This document shows, one piece after another, positions 45,493 to 55,352 of a stretch of DNA of 64,000 nt. The stretch lies in contig OY970326.1 in assembly GCA_963717155.1 (NCBI GenBank), positions 186,001 to 250,000 on the forward strand, given 5' to 3'. Position numbers and translations under genes: made by a program. The DNA comes from G963717155 sp963717155. Its GTDB lineage: Bacteria > Actinomycetota > Thermoleophilia > Gaiellales > JALYLC01. The notes beneath the pieces are model-generated. The model was given only the letters and a program-made list of their open reading frames with translations. It was not told the DNA's origin and did no database searches. Positions within the stretch are counted from its first letter, which is position 1. Each line of letters begins with the position of its first letter.

Positions 45493-46163
45493 TGCTCGCG
45501 TAGGCCGTAGCCCACACCGCGCACGGTGTGGATGAGATCCCGGGAGCCCGCCTCCTGGAGCTTGCGTCGCAGGTACCCGACGTAGACGCGCAGCGCGTTC
45601 GACGTCGGACCGAAGTCGTAATCCCAGACGCGCTCGTAGATCAGGCTGTGCGGCAGCACCTGACGCGGGTTGCGCATGAGGAGCTCCAGCAGTCTGAACT
45701 CCGTGCGCGTCAGCTCGACGAACTCGTCGTCGCAGACGACGACGCCATGCCGCGCGCCGTCGAGCCGCAGCTCCGCGAACGACAGGTCGCCGTCGCCGTC
45801 AGCTCCGACGCGGCGCAGGAGCGCGCGCAGGCGGGCCTTCAGCTCGCCGACGTCGAACGGCTTGACGAGGTAGTCGTCGGCGCCGGCGTCGAGGCCGTCG
45901 ATGCGATCGGTGACCGCGTCGCGCGCGGTGAGGATCAGGATCGGCACGCGGTTTCCGGCGCGACGCACGCGGCGGCAGACCTCGAGCCCATCGATGCCGG
46001 GAAGCCCGATGTCGAGCACGACACAGTCTGGCGCGCGCGACTCGATCGCGGCGATCGCCTCGAGGCCCTCCTCGGCGAGCACCACCTCGTACCCGTCGAT
46101 CACCAGCGCGCGGCGCACGGCCTCGCGGACCGAGCGGTCGTCTTCGACTATCAGGATTCTCAC
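45489..46163 (-). CDS. OmpR/PhoB-family response regulator
   Basis: 224 aa. Receiver with E7/D8/D9, phospho-acceptor D51 in VVLDIGLPG, ILTARDAV and YLVKPFD. The C-terminal winged helix shows ELTRTEFRLLELLMRNPRQVLPHSLIYERVWDYDF and RRKLQEAGSRDLIHTVRGVGYGLR. GTG 46163 is preceded at six bases by CACAAT, a possible leaderless -10. Its upstream region runs directly into the repeat block, which could therefore influence its expression. Confidence 0.95.
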   Translation of the reverse strand: MRILIVEDDRSVREAVRRALVIDGYEVVLAEEGLEAIAAIESRAPDCVVLDIGLPGIDGLEVCRRVRRAGNRVPILILTARDAVTDRIDGLDAGADDYLVKPFDVGELKARLRALLRRVGADGDGDLSFAELRLDGARHGVVVCDDEFVELTRTEFRLLELLMRNPRQVLPHSLIYERVWDYDFGPTSNALRVYVGYLRRKLQEAGSRDLIHTVRGVGYGLREQ

Positions 46164-46221
46164 AGGCGCATTGTGCGGAGTGCGTATAAGGGAAACGTCG
46201 GAGAGGCGGCCACAGCGGGCA

Positions 46222-46437
46222 TTGGAACGCGGAATGCTCGCAGGTGGCGTTGAACGCGGACGCACGCAGGCAGCCTTGAACGCGGAATGCGCGCAGGTGG
46301 CGTGGCACTGAACGCGGAGCGGTCGCAGGTGGCGTCCACCAGACGTTTCCGATCCGTCGAAATGGTGATAGCGGTTAGGCCGGAAACGAAATAGGACTAC
46401 GGTCACAGGTAGCACTGAACGCGCCGCGGTCGCAGGT
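46222..46437 (+). repeat. Degenerate tandem repeat, unit TTGAACGCGGA...GCAGGTGGC
   Basis: Units begin at 46222, 46250, 46276 and 46309, with a further one at 46416, each with TGAACGCG (first one TGGAACGCG) followed 7-10 nt later by GCAGGTGGCG or a variant. Unit length varies from 26 to 33 bp. It occupies the 660-bp gene-free stretch 46164-46827, upstream of the OmpR-type regulator. Confidence 0.75.
46321..46382 (-). repeat. 62-bp direct repeat, copy 1 (carries the 101-bp module head)
   Basis: Starts GGTCGCAGGTGGCGTCCACC and ends with GTGATAGCGGTTAGGCCG. Its end, read on the minus strand (GGCCTAACCGCTATCACC then ATTTCGACGG), is the head of the subtype-2 module. Confidence 0.8.
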
Positions 46438-46489
46438 GGCGTCCACCAGACGTTTCCGATCCGTCGCAACCGTGATAGCGGTTAGGCCG
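46428..46489 (-). repeat. 62-bp direct repeat, copy 2
   Basis: Same as 46321-46382 except that the core reads GCAACCGTG instead of GAAATGGTG, that is, the subtype-1 core in the same frame of flanks. So the two cores have been exchanged within an otherwise identical repeat. Confidence 0.8.
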
Positions 46490-46493
46490 CCCA

Positions 46494-46520
46494 CGCAATG
46501 GGCGAAGATCACGGGTTGAG
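46494..46520 (-). repeat. Short linker repeat module, inverted
   Basis: Reverse complement CTCAACCCGTGATCTTCGCC followed by CATTGCG, matching 8488-8515. Confidence 0.75.
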
Positions 46521-46540
46521 AAGAGCGCGCCACGCATATA

Positions 46541-46672
46541 GGTGGCGAGGGTTCGAAAGAATCAGCTGGCGAGGGTTCGAACGAATCCAGGTCGAGCACG
46601 AAGCTTTGGAACAGCGGCCTGTGGGTCTTTCGAACCGCCTCCACCTGGGACGTTTCGAACCCTCCCGACCTG
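46541..46672 (+). repeat. Hairpin repeat module (long form with duplicated arms)
   Basis: Two left arms (46541-46556 and 46566-46580, both with GGCGAGGGTTCGA) and two right arms (46630-46647 and 46655-46672, each starting TCGAACC) surround the same loop as at 8280-8328 (GAATCCAGGT, GAGCACGAAGCTTT). Left arm 1 can pair with right arm 2 and left arm 2 with right arm 1, lengthening the stem seen at 8258. Confidence 0.8.
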
Positions 46673-46699
46673 TGGATCTCGGTCGACGATTTCGTGGTC

Positions 46700-46800
46700 G
46701 GCCTATCCGCTAACACCATTTCGATGGGACGAATACGTCTTCGCAGCGCTTTACGCGACCGCCGCGAGGTTCCGAGAGCCACGCTCACGACCTGCGCCTT
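46700..46800 (+). repeat. 101-bp repeat module, subtype 2
   Basis: Starts GGCCTATCCGCTAACACC and ends CGACCTGCGCCTT. Same length and order as 8136-8236 read in reverse. The flank between hairpin and module (CCTGTGGATCTCGGTCGAC) is also the same as at 8342-8361. Confidence 0.85.
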
Positions 46801-46827
46801 TTCCGAGGATGGCACCTATGCGAGCGC

Positions 46828-48267
46828 TCACCCCCTGAGCCGCGCCCGCCGGATCTCGACCCGCCAGCCCTCTCGCCCCGCGAGCGCCGCCTCGCGACCC
46901 GCACCCGGCTCGTAGCGGGTGCTCGGCGGGCGGAGCTCCTCGAGGCTCTCGAGGCTCGGGAACGTGCCGACGGCCAGCCCGGCGAGCGACGCCGCTCCGA
47001 TGGCCGTCGACTCCTGCTCGTGCGCGACGTCGACCGGGCCGCCGAGGACGTCGGCCTGGAACTGCATGAGGAACCGGTTCGCCGAGGCGCCGCCGTCGGC
47101 ACGCAGCACGTCGAGCGCCTGCGGCACCGCGTCGATCACGTCCGCGACCTGGAACGCGATCGCCTCGAGCGCCGCGCGCACCACGTGTGCCCGGCGTCGT
47201 CCCTCGCGTGATGCCGCTGATCAGGCCGCGCGCCTCGGGATCCCAGTGGGGCGACCCGAGGCCGGCGAGCGCCGGCACGAGGTAGACGCCTTCGGTCGAG
47301 CCGACCTGCTCTGCGAGCGACTCGCTCTCGGCCGCGTCGACGATCAGCCCGAGCCCGTCGCGCAACCACTGGATCGCCGCGCCGCTCGCGAGGATCGCCC
47401 CCTCGAGCGCGTGCTCCGGCGGGGCGCCCGGGAGCCACGGCGACCGCGGTCTTGAGGAGGCCCTCGGGGGCCGGTCCCGGAAGCGCGCCCACGTGCGCGA
47501 GCACGAAGCTGCCGGTGCCGTACGTGGCCTTGGCCTGGCCCGGGTGGAAGCAGGCCTGGCCGAAGAGCGCGGCCTGCTGATCGCCCGCGATGCCCGCGAT
47601 CGGCAGCGTCTGGCCGAGCAGTCGTCCCTCGCCGATGACCCCCGACGACGGGTACAGGGCCGGCAGGAGGCTGCGGTCGACCCCGAACAGCGCAAGCAGC
47701 TCGTCGTCCCACTCGAGCCGATCGAGATCGAGCAGCATCGTGCGGGAGGCGTTCGTGTGGTCGGTCGCGTGGATCCGCCCGTCGGTCAGCTTCCAGACGA
47801 GCCACGCGTCGATCGTGCCGAACGCCAGCTCGACGGGTGGGAGCGTCGTGCGGGCGAGCAGCCACTCGAGCTTGCTGGCGGAGAAGTAGGGGTCGGGCAC
47901 GAGCCCGGTGCGCGCGCGCACGAGGTCGCGGGGAAGCTTGGCGCAACGCTCGGTCGTCCGCCGATCCTGCCAGACGATCGCGCGCGCGACCGGTCGCGAG
48001 GAGCGGCGCTCCCACAGCACGGTCGTCTCGCGCTGGTTCGTGATCCCGATCGCCTGCAGCTCGCGCGCGGCGATGCCCGCCGCGGCGACGGCGTCGCCCG
48101 CGGCGTCGACGACGCTCCGCCAGATCTCCTCGGGATCGTGCTCGACCCACCCGGGCTGCGGGAAGTGGGTCTCGAGCGACCGCTGGCCGCGGCCGCAGGA
48201 CGGTGAGGCTCTCGTCGACGACCAGGCACGTGGTGCCCGACGTCCCCTGGTCGATTGCGAGGATCAT
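46828..48267 (-). CDS. glpK: Glycerol kinase (three frameshifts)
   Basis: About 478 aa after removing three bases. FGGY-family features: ILAIDQGTSGTTCLVVDE at the start, AIVWQDRRT, GTIDAWLVWKLTDG and TDHTNASRTMLLDL, the ATP-site SSGVIGEG and IAGIAGDQQAALFGQACF, and ADGGASANRFLMQFQADVLG. The glycerol-kinase hallmark Arg/Glu/Asp residues appear retained. Frame changes near 48200, 47450 and 47200 all need one base less. It phosphorylates glycerol to glycerol-3-phosphate; no GlpD or GlpF is in the window. Divergent from the urease operon. Confidence 0.9.
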
Positions 48268-48344
48268 GCGGCTCTGATCACGCGAGAAGTCATACCACCC
48301 GCGGGCTCCGCCGGCGTCCCGAGCAGCTCGCTCCCGGTCACGGC

Positions 48345-49139
48345 GTGCTCGCGGTCGCTCGCGTCGCCGGCCGCTCGGTGGTGGTCGAGCGCCGTGCGCC
48401 GCGAGCCCGCTGCGCCTGCTCTGTCCGAGCAACGCGGGCGGCGCCGCGTGGACGTACACGAGCACGTTCGGCGGCGGGCTCGTCGACGGCGACGACGTGC
48501 ACCTCGGCGTCACGGTCGGAGATCGATGCGCAGGCCCTGCTCGCGACCCAGGCGAGCACCAAGGCCTATTCGCGGGTCGGTCGGCGTGCGCCAGCGCGTC
48601 GAGGCGACGGTCGGCGAGCACGCGCTGCTCGTCGTGATCTCGGATCCGCTGGTGCCGTTCGCGGACGCGCGGATCGATGCGCTGCTCGATGTCGAGCTCG
48701 GCGACGGCGCGACGCTGGCGGCGGTCGAGGGGCTCGCGGCCGGCCGGGTCGCGAGCGGCGAGCGCTGGGCGGCGGCACGCTGCCAGACCCGCCTGCGCGT
48801 GCGTCGCGGAGGAGCGCTGCTGCTCGACGACGCCCTGCTGCTCGATCCCGCACAGGGCGACGTCGCTGCTCGCATGGGACCGTTCGACGCGTGGGCCAAC
48901 GTCGTTCTCGTGCGGGCCCGCAGTGCGCGAGGCGGCGAGCTCGCTGCTCGCGCGTGCACGGCCGCCGCACCGCCTCGCCGAGGGGGTTCCCGCGATCGAG
49001 CTGGCGATGCCGCTCGAGGACGGATGCCTCCTGCGGATCGCGGCGGCGTCGACGGCTATCCTCAACGCCCGGGTCCGGCGAGGCGCTCGCATGCGTCGGT
49101 CCGCTGCTCGGGGACGATCCGTTCACCCGCCGTTGGTAG
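48345..49139 (+). CDS. ureD: Urease accessory protein UreD (multiple frameshifts)
   Basis: Fragments in all three frames assemble a UreD: VLAVARVAGRSVVVERRA, SPLRLLCPSNAG, WTYTSTFGGGLVDGDDVHLGV, ATQASTKAYSR, ISDPLVPFADAR, RIDVELGDGATLAAVEGLAAGR and VGPLLGDDPFTRRW at the end. The Gly-rich FGGGL..GD block is diagnostic. UreD holds apo-urease for nickel loading with UreF and UreG. The exact start is uncertain (GTG 48345 assumed). At least six one-base shifts occur in under 800 bp. Confidence 0.8.
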   Translation: MLAVARVAGRSVVVERRAPRARCACSVRATRAAPRGRTRARSAAGSSTATTCTSASRSEIDAQALLATQASTKAYSRVGRRAPARRGDGRRARAARRDLGSAGAVRGRADRCAARCRARRRRDAGGGRGARGRPGRERRALGGGTLPDPPARASRRSAAARRRPAARSRTGRRRCSHGTVRRVGQRRSRAGPQCARRRARCSRVHGRRTASPRGFPRSSWRCRSRTDASCGSRRRRRLSSTPGSGEALACVGPLLGDDPFTRRW

Positions 49140-49155
49140 GAAGGTCTCGCGCACC

Positions 49156-49831
49156 ATGCACCTGACCCCGCGGGAGCTCGACAAGCTCGTCCTGCACGGC
49201 GCGGGCGTGCTCGCGCAGAAGCGGCTCGCGCGCGGGCTGCGGCTCAACTACCCGGAGGCCGTCGCGCTGATCGCGACGCAGCTCCTCGAGCTCATCCGCG
49301 ACGGGCGCGCGCGTCGCCGAGCTGATGGACGTCGGGCGCCGGATGCTCGGCCGCGCGGCAGGTGATGGATGGCGTGGCCGAGCTGATCGACGAGGTGCAG
49401 GTCGAGGGGACGTTCCCCGACGGGACGAAGCTCGTCACCGTGCACCACCCGATCGTGCGCGAGCGACGGCGATCTCGAGCTCGCGCTCTACGGCAGCTTC
49501 CTGCCCGGTCCCGCCGCTCGAGCGCTTCGCCGGCCGAGCGCGCCGAGTCGCCGGTCTCCGGGCGAGATCCTCGAGGCGACCGGCGATCCGATCGAGCTCA
49601 ACGCGGGACGGCGGACGCGTCGTGATCGACGTCGTGCACCGTCGGCGACCGGCCGATCCAGGTCGGCAGCCACTATCCCTTCGCCGAGACGAACCGCGCG
49701 CTCGTGTTCGACCGCGCGCGCGGCGCACGGCATGCGCCTCGACATCCCGGCCGGCACCGCCGTGCGCTTCGAGCCCGGCGAGTCGCGAGTCGGTGCAGCT
49801 CGTCGAGACTGCGCAGCGGGCCGGCGCATGA
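49156..49831 (+). CDS. ureAB: Urease gamma-beta fusion subunit (about ten frameshifts)
   Basis: The gamma part starts MHLTPRELDKLVLHGAGVLA and runs to FPDGTKLVTVHHPIV; the beta part contains GEILEATGDPIELNAG, DRPIQVGSHYPFAETNRAL and RLDIPAGTAVRFEPG. No stop or start lies between them once single bases are removed near 49312, 49355, 49464, 49507, 49545, 49555, 49615, 49640, 49720 and 49788, leaving exactly 221 codons plus stop. The join has an extra linker, LELALYGSFLPVPPLERF. GGAAGG precedes the ATG. The stop overlaps the ureC start (ATGA). Confidence 0.83.
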
Positions 49832-51569
49832 GCCGGGACGATCATCGCGTGACGCCACTACGCCGACATGTTCGGGCCGACGACCGGCGACCGCGTGCGC
49901 CTCGGCGACACGGCGCTCGTGATCGAGGTCGAGTCGGACGCGACGACCTACGGCGACGAGTGCAAGTTCGGCGGCGGCAAGGTGCTGCGCGACGGCCAGG
50001 GCCAGGCGCGCGGGCGTCGACGACGCGCGACGCGCTCGACTGCGTCATCACCAACGCGCTCGATCGTCGACTGGACCGGCATCTACAAGGCCGACATCGG
50101 CATCAAGAGCGGCCGCATCGCCGGCATCGGCAAGGCCGGCAACCCCGACGTGATGGCCGGCGTCACCCCGGGCATGGTCGTCGGCGTCACGACCGAGGCG
50201 ATCGCCGGCGAGGGGCTGATCGTCACCGCCGGCGGCATCGACTCGCACATCCACTTCATCTGCCCGCAGCAGGCCGACGAGGCGCTCGCGAGCGGCGTCA
50301 CGACGTTCATCGGCGGCGGCACCGGGCCCGGCGACCGGCACGAACGCGACGACGTGCACGCCGGGCGTCGCGGCACATCGCAGCTGATGCTGCAGGCGAC
50401 CGACGCGCTGCCCGATCAACATCGGCCTCACGGGCAAGGGCAACACGCTCGCGCCCGAGGGGCTCGTCGACCAGATCCGCGCCGGCGCCGTCGGGCTCAA
50501 GCTGCACGAGGACTGGGGCACGACGCCGGCGGCGATCGACTGCTGCCTCGCGCGTCGCCGAGCGGCGAGGACGTGCAGGTCACGATCCACACCGACACGC
50601 TGAACGAGTCGGGCTACGTCGACGACTCGATCGCCGCGTTCAAGGGCCGCACGATCCACACCTACCACTCCGAGGGCGCCGGCGGCGGCCACGCGCCGGA
50701 CATCATCCGCGTCTGCGGCGAGCCGAACGTCCTGCCGAGCTCGCACCAACCCGACGCGGCCGTTCACGGTCAACACGCTCGACGAGCACCTCGACATGCT
50801 GATGGTCTGCCACCACCTCGACCAGCACGATCCCCGAGGACGTCGCGTTCGCCGAGAGCCGCATCCGCGGCGAGACGATCGCCGCCGAGGACATGCTGCA
50901 CGATCTCGGGCGCGATCAGCATCATCTCGAGCGACAGCCAGGCGATGGGCCGCGTCGGCGAGTCGATCACGCGCACCTGGCAGACGGCGCACAAGATGCG
51001 CCGAGCAGCGCGGGCGGCTCGCCGGCGAGACGCGGCGACAACGACAACCTGCGCATCCGCCGCTACATCGCCAAGTACACGATCAACCCGGCGATCGCGC
51101 ACGGCATGTCGCACGAGATCGGCTCGCGTCGAGGTCGGCAAGCTGGCCGACCTCGTGCTCTGGCGGCCGGCGTTCTTCGGCGTCGCGCCCGGAGCTCGTC
51201 ATCAAGGGCGGCTTCATCGCCTGGGCGCAGATGGGCGACGCCAACGCCTCGATCCCCACGCCGCAGCCGCTCGTGCATGCGGCCGATGTTCGGCGCGCTC
51301 GGCGGCGCGACGGGCGCGACCTCGCATCGCGTTCGTCTCGCAGCGCGCGCGCTCGAGGAGGGCACGTCGCCGAGCTCGGGCTCGACGAAGCGGCTCGTCG
51401 CCGTCAGCGGCTGCCGCGGCATCGGCAAGCGCGACATGAGGCTGAACGACGCGCTGCCGGAGATCACCGTCGATCCCGGAGCGCTACGAGGTGCGCGCCG
51501 ACGGCGTGCTCCTGCGATCGACGCCGGCGACGCTCGCTGCCCCTCGCGCAGCGCTACTCGCTGTTCTGA
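49828..51569 (+). CDS. ureC: Urease alpha (catalytic) subunit (many frameshifts)
   Basis: About 570 aa expected. All active-site pieces are present in one frame or another: HIHFICPQQ (nickel His pair), GLKLHEDWG (carbamylated Lys), HTDTLNESG, HSEGAGGGHAPD, MVCHHLD (catalytic-flap His) and SSDSQAMGRVGE (nickel Asp). Starts MSRDDHRV, then FGPTTGDRVRLGDT, and ends PLAQRYSLF. A clean 450-bp stretch (49868-50330) contrasts with dense one-base insertions elsewhere. Hydrolyses urea to ammonia and carbamate in the cytoplasm. Confidence 0.88.
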
Positions 51570-51570
51570 G

Positions 51571-52235
51571 ATGCGCGACTGGCTCGTCCTCCAGCTCGCC
51601 GACGCGGCGTTCCCGGCCGGCGGATTCGCGCACTCGGGCGGCCTCGAGGCGGCGATGCAGGCGGGCGCGCTCGACCGGCCCGGGCACGCTCGAGCGCTTC
51701 CTCGACGACGCGCTCTGGCAGGCGGGTCACACGACGCTGCCGTTCGTGGCCGCGGCGCACGACGCGCCCGAGCGGCTCGTCGAGCTCGACCTGGCGCACG
51801 ACGCGGCGCTCGCGCAACCACGTCGCTCAACCGCGCCAGCCGCAGCCAGGGGCGCGCCCATCTCGACGCGTGCATCCGGAGCTTCGGCGGCGCCCGGACT
51901 GCGTGGCCTGCGCGATGCCGCGGCCGGGGTCGCCGCGGCACCTCGCGCCCGTCTTCGGGGCGTCGCTCGCAGCGCTCGACGTCGATCGCGACGCGACGCT
52001 GCGCCTGCACCTGCACGGCGTCGCGCGCGGGCTCGTCTCGGCGGCCGTGCGCCTCGGGCTGGTCGGCCCGAACGAGGCCCAGCGGACTGCAGGCACGGGC
52101 CGCGCCCGACGCTCGACGCGGTGCTCGCGCACTGTGCGCGATCTCGAGGTGCCGGCCCAGACGCAGACCGCGCCGCTGCACGATCTTCTCGCCGGCGGCC
52201 ACGAGCGGCTCTACTCGCGCCTCTTCTCATCCTGA
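51571..52235 (+). CDS. ureF: Urease accessory protein UreF (frameshifted)
   Basis: LVLQLADAAFPAGGFAHSGGLEAAMQAG is the unmistakable UreF N-terminus. GHTTLPFVAAAHDAPERLVELD, the NRASRSQGRA region, HLAPVFGASLAALDVD, HLHGVARGLVSAAVRLGLVGPNEAQR and a C-terminal RLFSS follow in changing frames. ATG lies one nt after ureC. UreF gates nickel transfer in the UreD-F-G complex. Confidence 0.85.
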
Positions 52236-52250
52236 CCGACGGGAGACCCG

Positions 52251-52973
52251 GTGTCGCACGACCACTCGCACGGCCAACACGGTCACACGCACGCGCCGTG
52301 GGAGGGCCCCGGACGCTTCGCCGAGCGCTCGGCCACGTCACGCGCGACTTCGGCGAGCGCCGTTCACGGTCGGGCATCGGCGGCCCCGTCGGCAGCGGCA
52401 AGACGGCGCTGCTGCTCGAGCTCTGCCGGCGCCTGCGCGACGACCTGCGGCTCGGCGTCGTGACGAACGACATCTTCACCCGCGAGGACGCGGAGTTCCT
52501 GATGCGCCACGACGCGCTGCCCGCGGGCCACATCCGCGCCGTCGAGACCGGCGGCTGCCCGCACGCGGCGATCCGCGAGGACATCAGCCACAACCTGCTC
52601 GCGCTCGAGGAGCTCGTCGACGAGGTCGGCGCCGAGCTGCTGTTCGTCGAGTAGCGGCGGCGACAACCTCGCCGCGCAGTACAGCCGCGAGCTCGCCGAC
52701 TTCACGATCTACGTGATCGACGTCGCGGGCGGCGACAAGGTTCCGCGCAAGGGCGGCCCGGGTATCACGCAGTCCGATCTCCTGGTGATCAACAAGACCG
52801 ATCTCGCCCCTCACGTCGGCGCCGACCTCGAGGTCATGGAGCGCGACGCCGCGGCCATGCGCGGCGAGGGCCCGACCGTGTTCGCCCAGGTCGTGCACGG
52901 CGTGGGCGTCGATCAGATCACGTCGATCGTGCTCGCCGCACGCGAGGCGGCGAACCGTACGATGGCCCTGTGA
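52251..52973 (+). CDS. ureG: Urease accessory GTPase UreG (frameshifted)
   Basis: Begins with a His-rich tail (SHDHSHGQHGHTHAPW), then the P-loop GGPVGSGKTALLLELCRRL, GVVTNDIFTREDAEFL, ETGGCPHAAIREDISHN, and after a one-base shift SGGDNLAAQYSRELADF, VIDVAGGDKVPRKGGPGI, LLVINKTDLA. The last insertion (52653) creates a false TAG. The His-rich tail may store or deliver nickel, fitting the absence of ureE in this operon. Ends overlapping the GH65 gene (GTGA). Confidence 0.9.
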
Positions 52974-55325
52974 TCAAGCACCACGCCTACGAGGTCGAGC
53001 CCTGGACGGTGCGCGAGCGTGCGTTGCCGACCGACCTGCTCGCGGCCAGCGAATCGATCTTCGCGCTCGCGAACGGCCACATCGGGCTGCGCGGCAATCT
53101 CGACGAGGGCGAGCCCTACGGCCTTCCGGGCTCGTACCTGAACGGGTTCTACGAGCTGCACCCGCTCCCGTACGCCGAGGCCGGATACGGCTTCCCCGAG
53201 TCCGGTCAGACGATCATCAACGTGACGAACGGCAAGCCGATCCGCCTGCTCGTCGACGACGAGCCGTTCGACGTCCGCTACGGCGACCTGCGCTCGCACG
53301 AGCGGGTGCTGGACCTGCAGGACGGCGTGCTGCACCGGAACGTGGAGTGGTACTCCCCGGCGGGGGACGGCGTGCGCGTCTCGTCCGTGCGTCTCGTCTC
53401 GTTCTCGCAGCGATCGATCGCCGCGATCCTGTACGAGGTCGAGCCGATCGACAACGGCGTGCGGGTGGTCGCCCAGTCCGAGCTGGTCGCGAACGAGCCG
53501 GTGCCTGCGCCCGTCGACATGGATCCGCGCGCCGGCGCGCTGCTGATCGAGCCCCTCCGGTCGGAGTGGCATGCGCACGACGAGCATCGCGGAATCCTCG
53601 TCCACTCGACCAGGTCGAGCGGGCTCCGCATGGTCGCCGCGATGGACCACGTCTTCGAGGGGCCCGCAGGGCTCGCCTTCAGCTCGGAGTCGACCGATGA
53701 CGTGGCGCGGGTCACGGCGACCGTGCGCCTCGAGCCGGGCGAGAAGCTCCGGATCGTCAAGTTCATCGCGTACGCATGGTCGAGCCAGCGGTCGCTGCCG
53801 GCCCTGCGAGCGCAGGCCGCGGCCGCGCTCGCCGAGGCCAAGGCGACTGGCTGGGACGAGATCTGCGCCGAGCAGCGGGCCTACCTCGACAGCTTCTGGG
53901 CGGGTGCCGACGTCGTGGTGGAAGGAGATGCCGAGCTGCAGCAGACGCTGCGCTTCGCCCTGTTCCAGCTGCTGCAGGCGAGCGGGCGGGCCGAGATGCG
54001 GGCGATCCCCTCGAAGGGCCTCACCGGGCCCGGTTACGACGGGCATACCTTCTGGGACGCCGAGTCCTTCGTCCTGCAGGCGCTCACCTACACCGCGCCG
54101 GATGCCGCGCGCGACGCCCTCCGCTGGCGGCACGCGACGATCGACCTCGCGCGCGAGCGCGCGACGACACTCGGTCTGCAGGGCGCCGCCTTCCCGTGGC
54201 GCACGATCCGCGGCCAGGAGTGCTCCGGGTACTGGCCGGCGGGCACGGCTGCGTTCCACATCGGCGCCGACATCGCCGACGCAGCGCTCCGCTACGCGGC
54301 CGTTACGGGGGACGCGGAGTTCGCAGAGGGAGTCGGCCTCGAGCTGCTCGTCGAGACGGCGCGTCTCTGGCGTTCGCTCGGACACCACGACAGTGCGGGC
54401 GCCTTCCGCATCGACGGCGTGACCGGCCCGGACGAGTACAGCGCGATCGCCGACAACAACGTCTACACCAACCTGATGGCCGAGCAGAACCTGCGGGCGG
54501 CGGCCGACGCGGTCGCCCGCTACGGCGATCGGTGCTCCGAGCTCGGAGTCGGGCTGGAGGAGGCGGCGTCGTGGCGTGACGCGGCGAAGGCCATCCTGAT
54601 CCCGTATGACGAGGCTCTGGGCGTCCACGAGCAGGCCGAGGGGTTCACGCACCACGCTGTCTGGGACTTCGCGGCGACCCGGCCCGACGCAGTACCCGCT
54701 GCTTCTGCACTTCCCCTACTTCGACCTGTACCGCAAGCAGGTCGTGAAGCAGGCCGATCTCGTGCTGGCGATGCACCTGCGCGGTGACCGCTTCACACCG
54801 GAGGAGAAGGCCAGGAACTTCGCCTACTACGAGGCGTTGACGGTCCGCGACTCCTCGCTCTCGGCATGTACCCAGGCAGTGATCGCGGCGGAGGTCGGCC
54901 ATCTCGAGCTCGCGTACGCCTACCTCCGCGAGTGCGCGCTGATCGACATCGAGGATCTCGCGGCCAACACTCGCGAGGGGCTGCACATGGCGGCGCTCGC
55001 CGGGACGTGGATCGCGACGGTCGCAGGCTTCGGCGGCCTGCGCGACCACGGCGGCGCGATCACGCTCGCGCCGCGATTGCCCGCCGCGCTCTCGCGCCTG
55101 TCGTTCCGCCTGCGGATCGGAGCGAGCCGACTGTGCGTGGAGGTCGACCGCGAGCGTGTCACCTACTCCGTCGAGGAGGGTGATCCGGTCGCGCTGTCGC
55201 ATCACGGCGAGCCGCTGCTCGTCTCGCACGCAGCGCCGGTCGAGCGTCCCATCCCGCCGATCGCTGCCGGCCCGCCTCCCGCGCAGCCTCCAGGCCGTCC
55301 CCCGGGTCTTCAGCAGGAGTTCTGA
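52970..55325 (+). CDS. Glycoside hydrolase family 65 (trehalose/kojibiose phosphorylase-like)
   Basis: About 784 aa after removing one base near 54695. NGHIGLRGNLDEGEPYGLPGSYLNGFYE opens the N-terminal beta-sandwich; the catalytic (alpha/alpha)6 barrel contains GLTGPGYDGHTFWDAE, and VTGPDEYSA near residue 488 has the general-acid Glu. A C-terminal beta domain ends near residue 760. The family includes phosphorylases and hydrolases of alpha-glucosides such as trehalose, maltose and kojibiose; which one is not decidable by eye. Its GTG overlaps the ureG stop. Confidence 0.9.
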
Positions 55326-55352
55326 CGGGCCCTACGGCGTACACTGGTCCAT

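Noticed and set aside
46222..46437. Tandem repeats as a CRISPR array
   Set aside because: Unit length and spacing vary, there are no constant-length unique spacers, and no cas genes are nearby.
46164..46827. A coding gene in this 660-bp gap
   Set aside because: All frames are either repeat-derived or extensions of the regulator and glycerol kinase; no start with a promoter or domain was found.
49300..49860. Programmed ribosomal frameshifting in the urease genes
   Set aside because: Ten shifts in one 676-bp gene without slippery heptamers or common context cannot be programmed; sequence error is far simpler.
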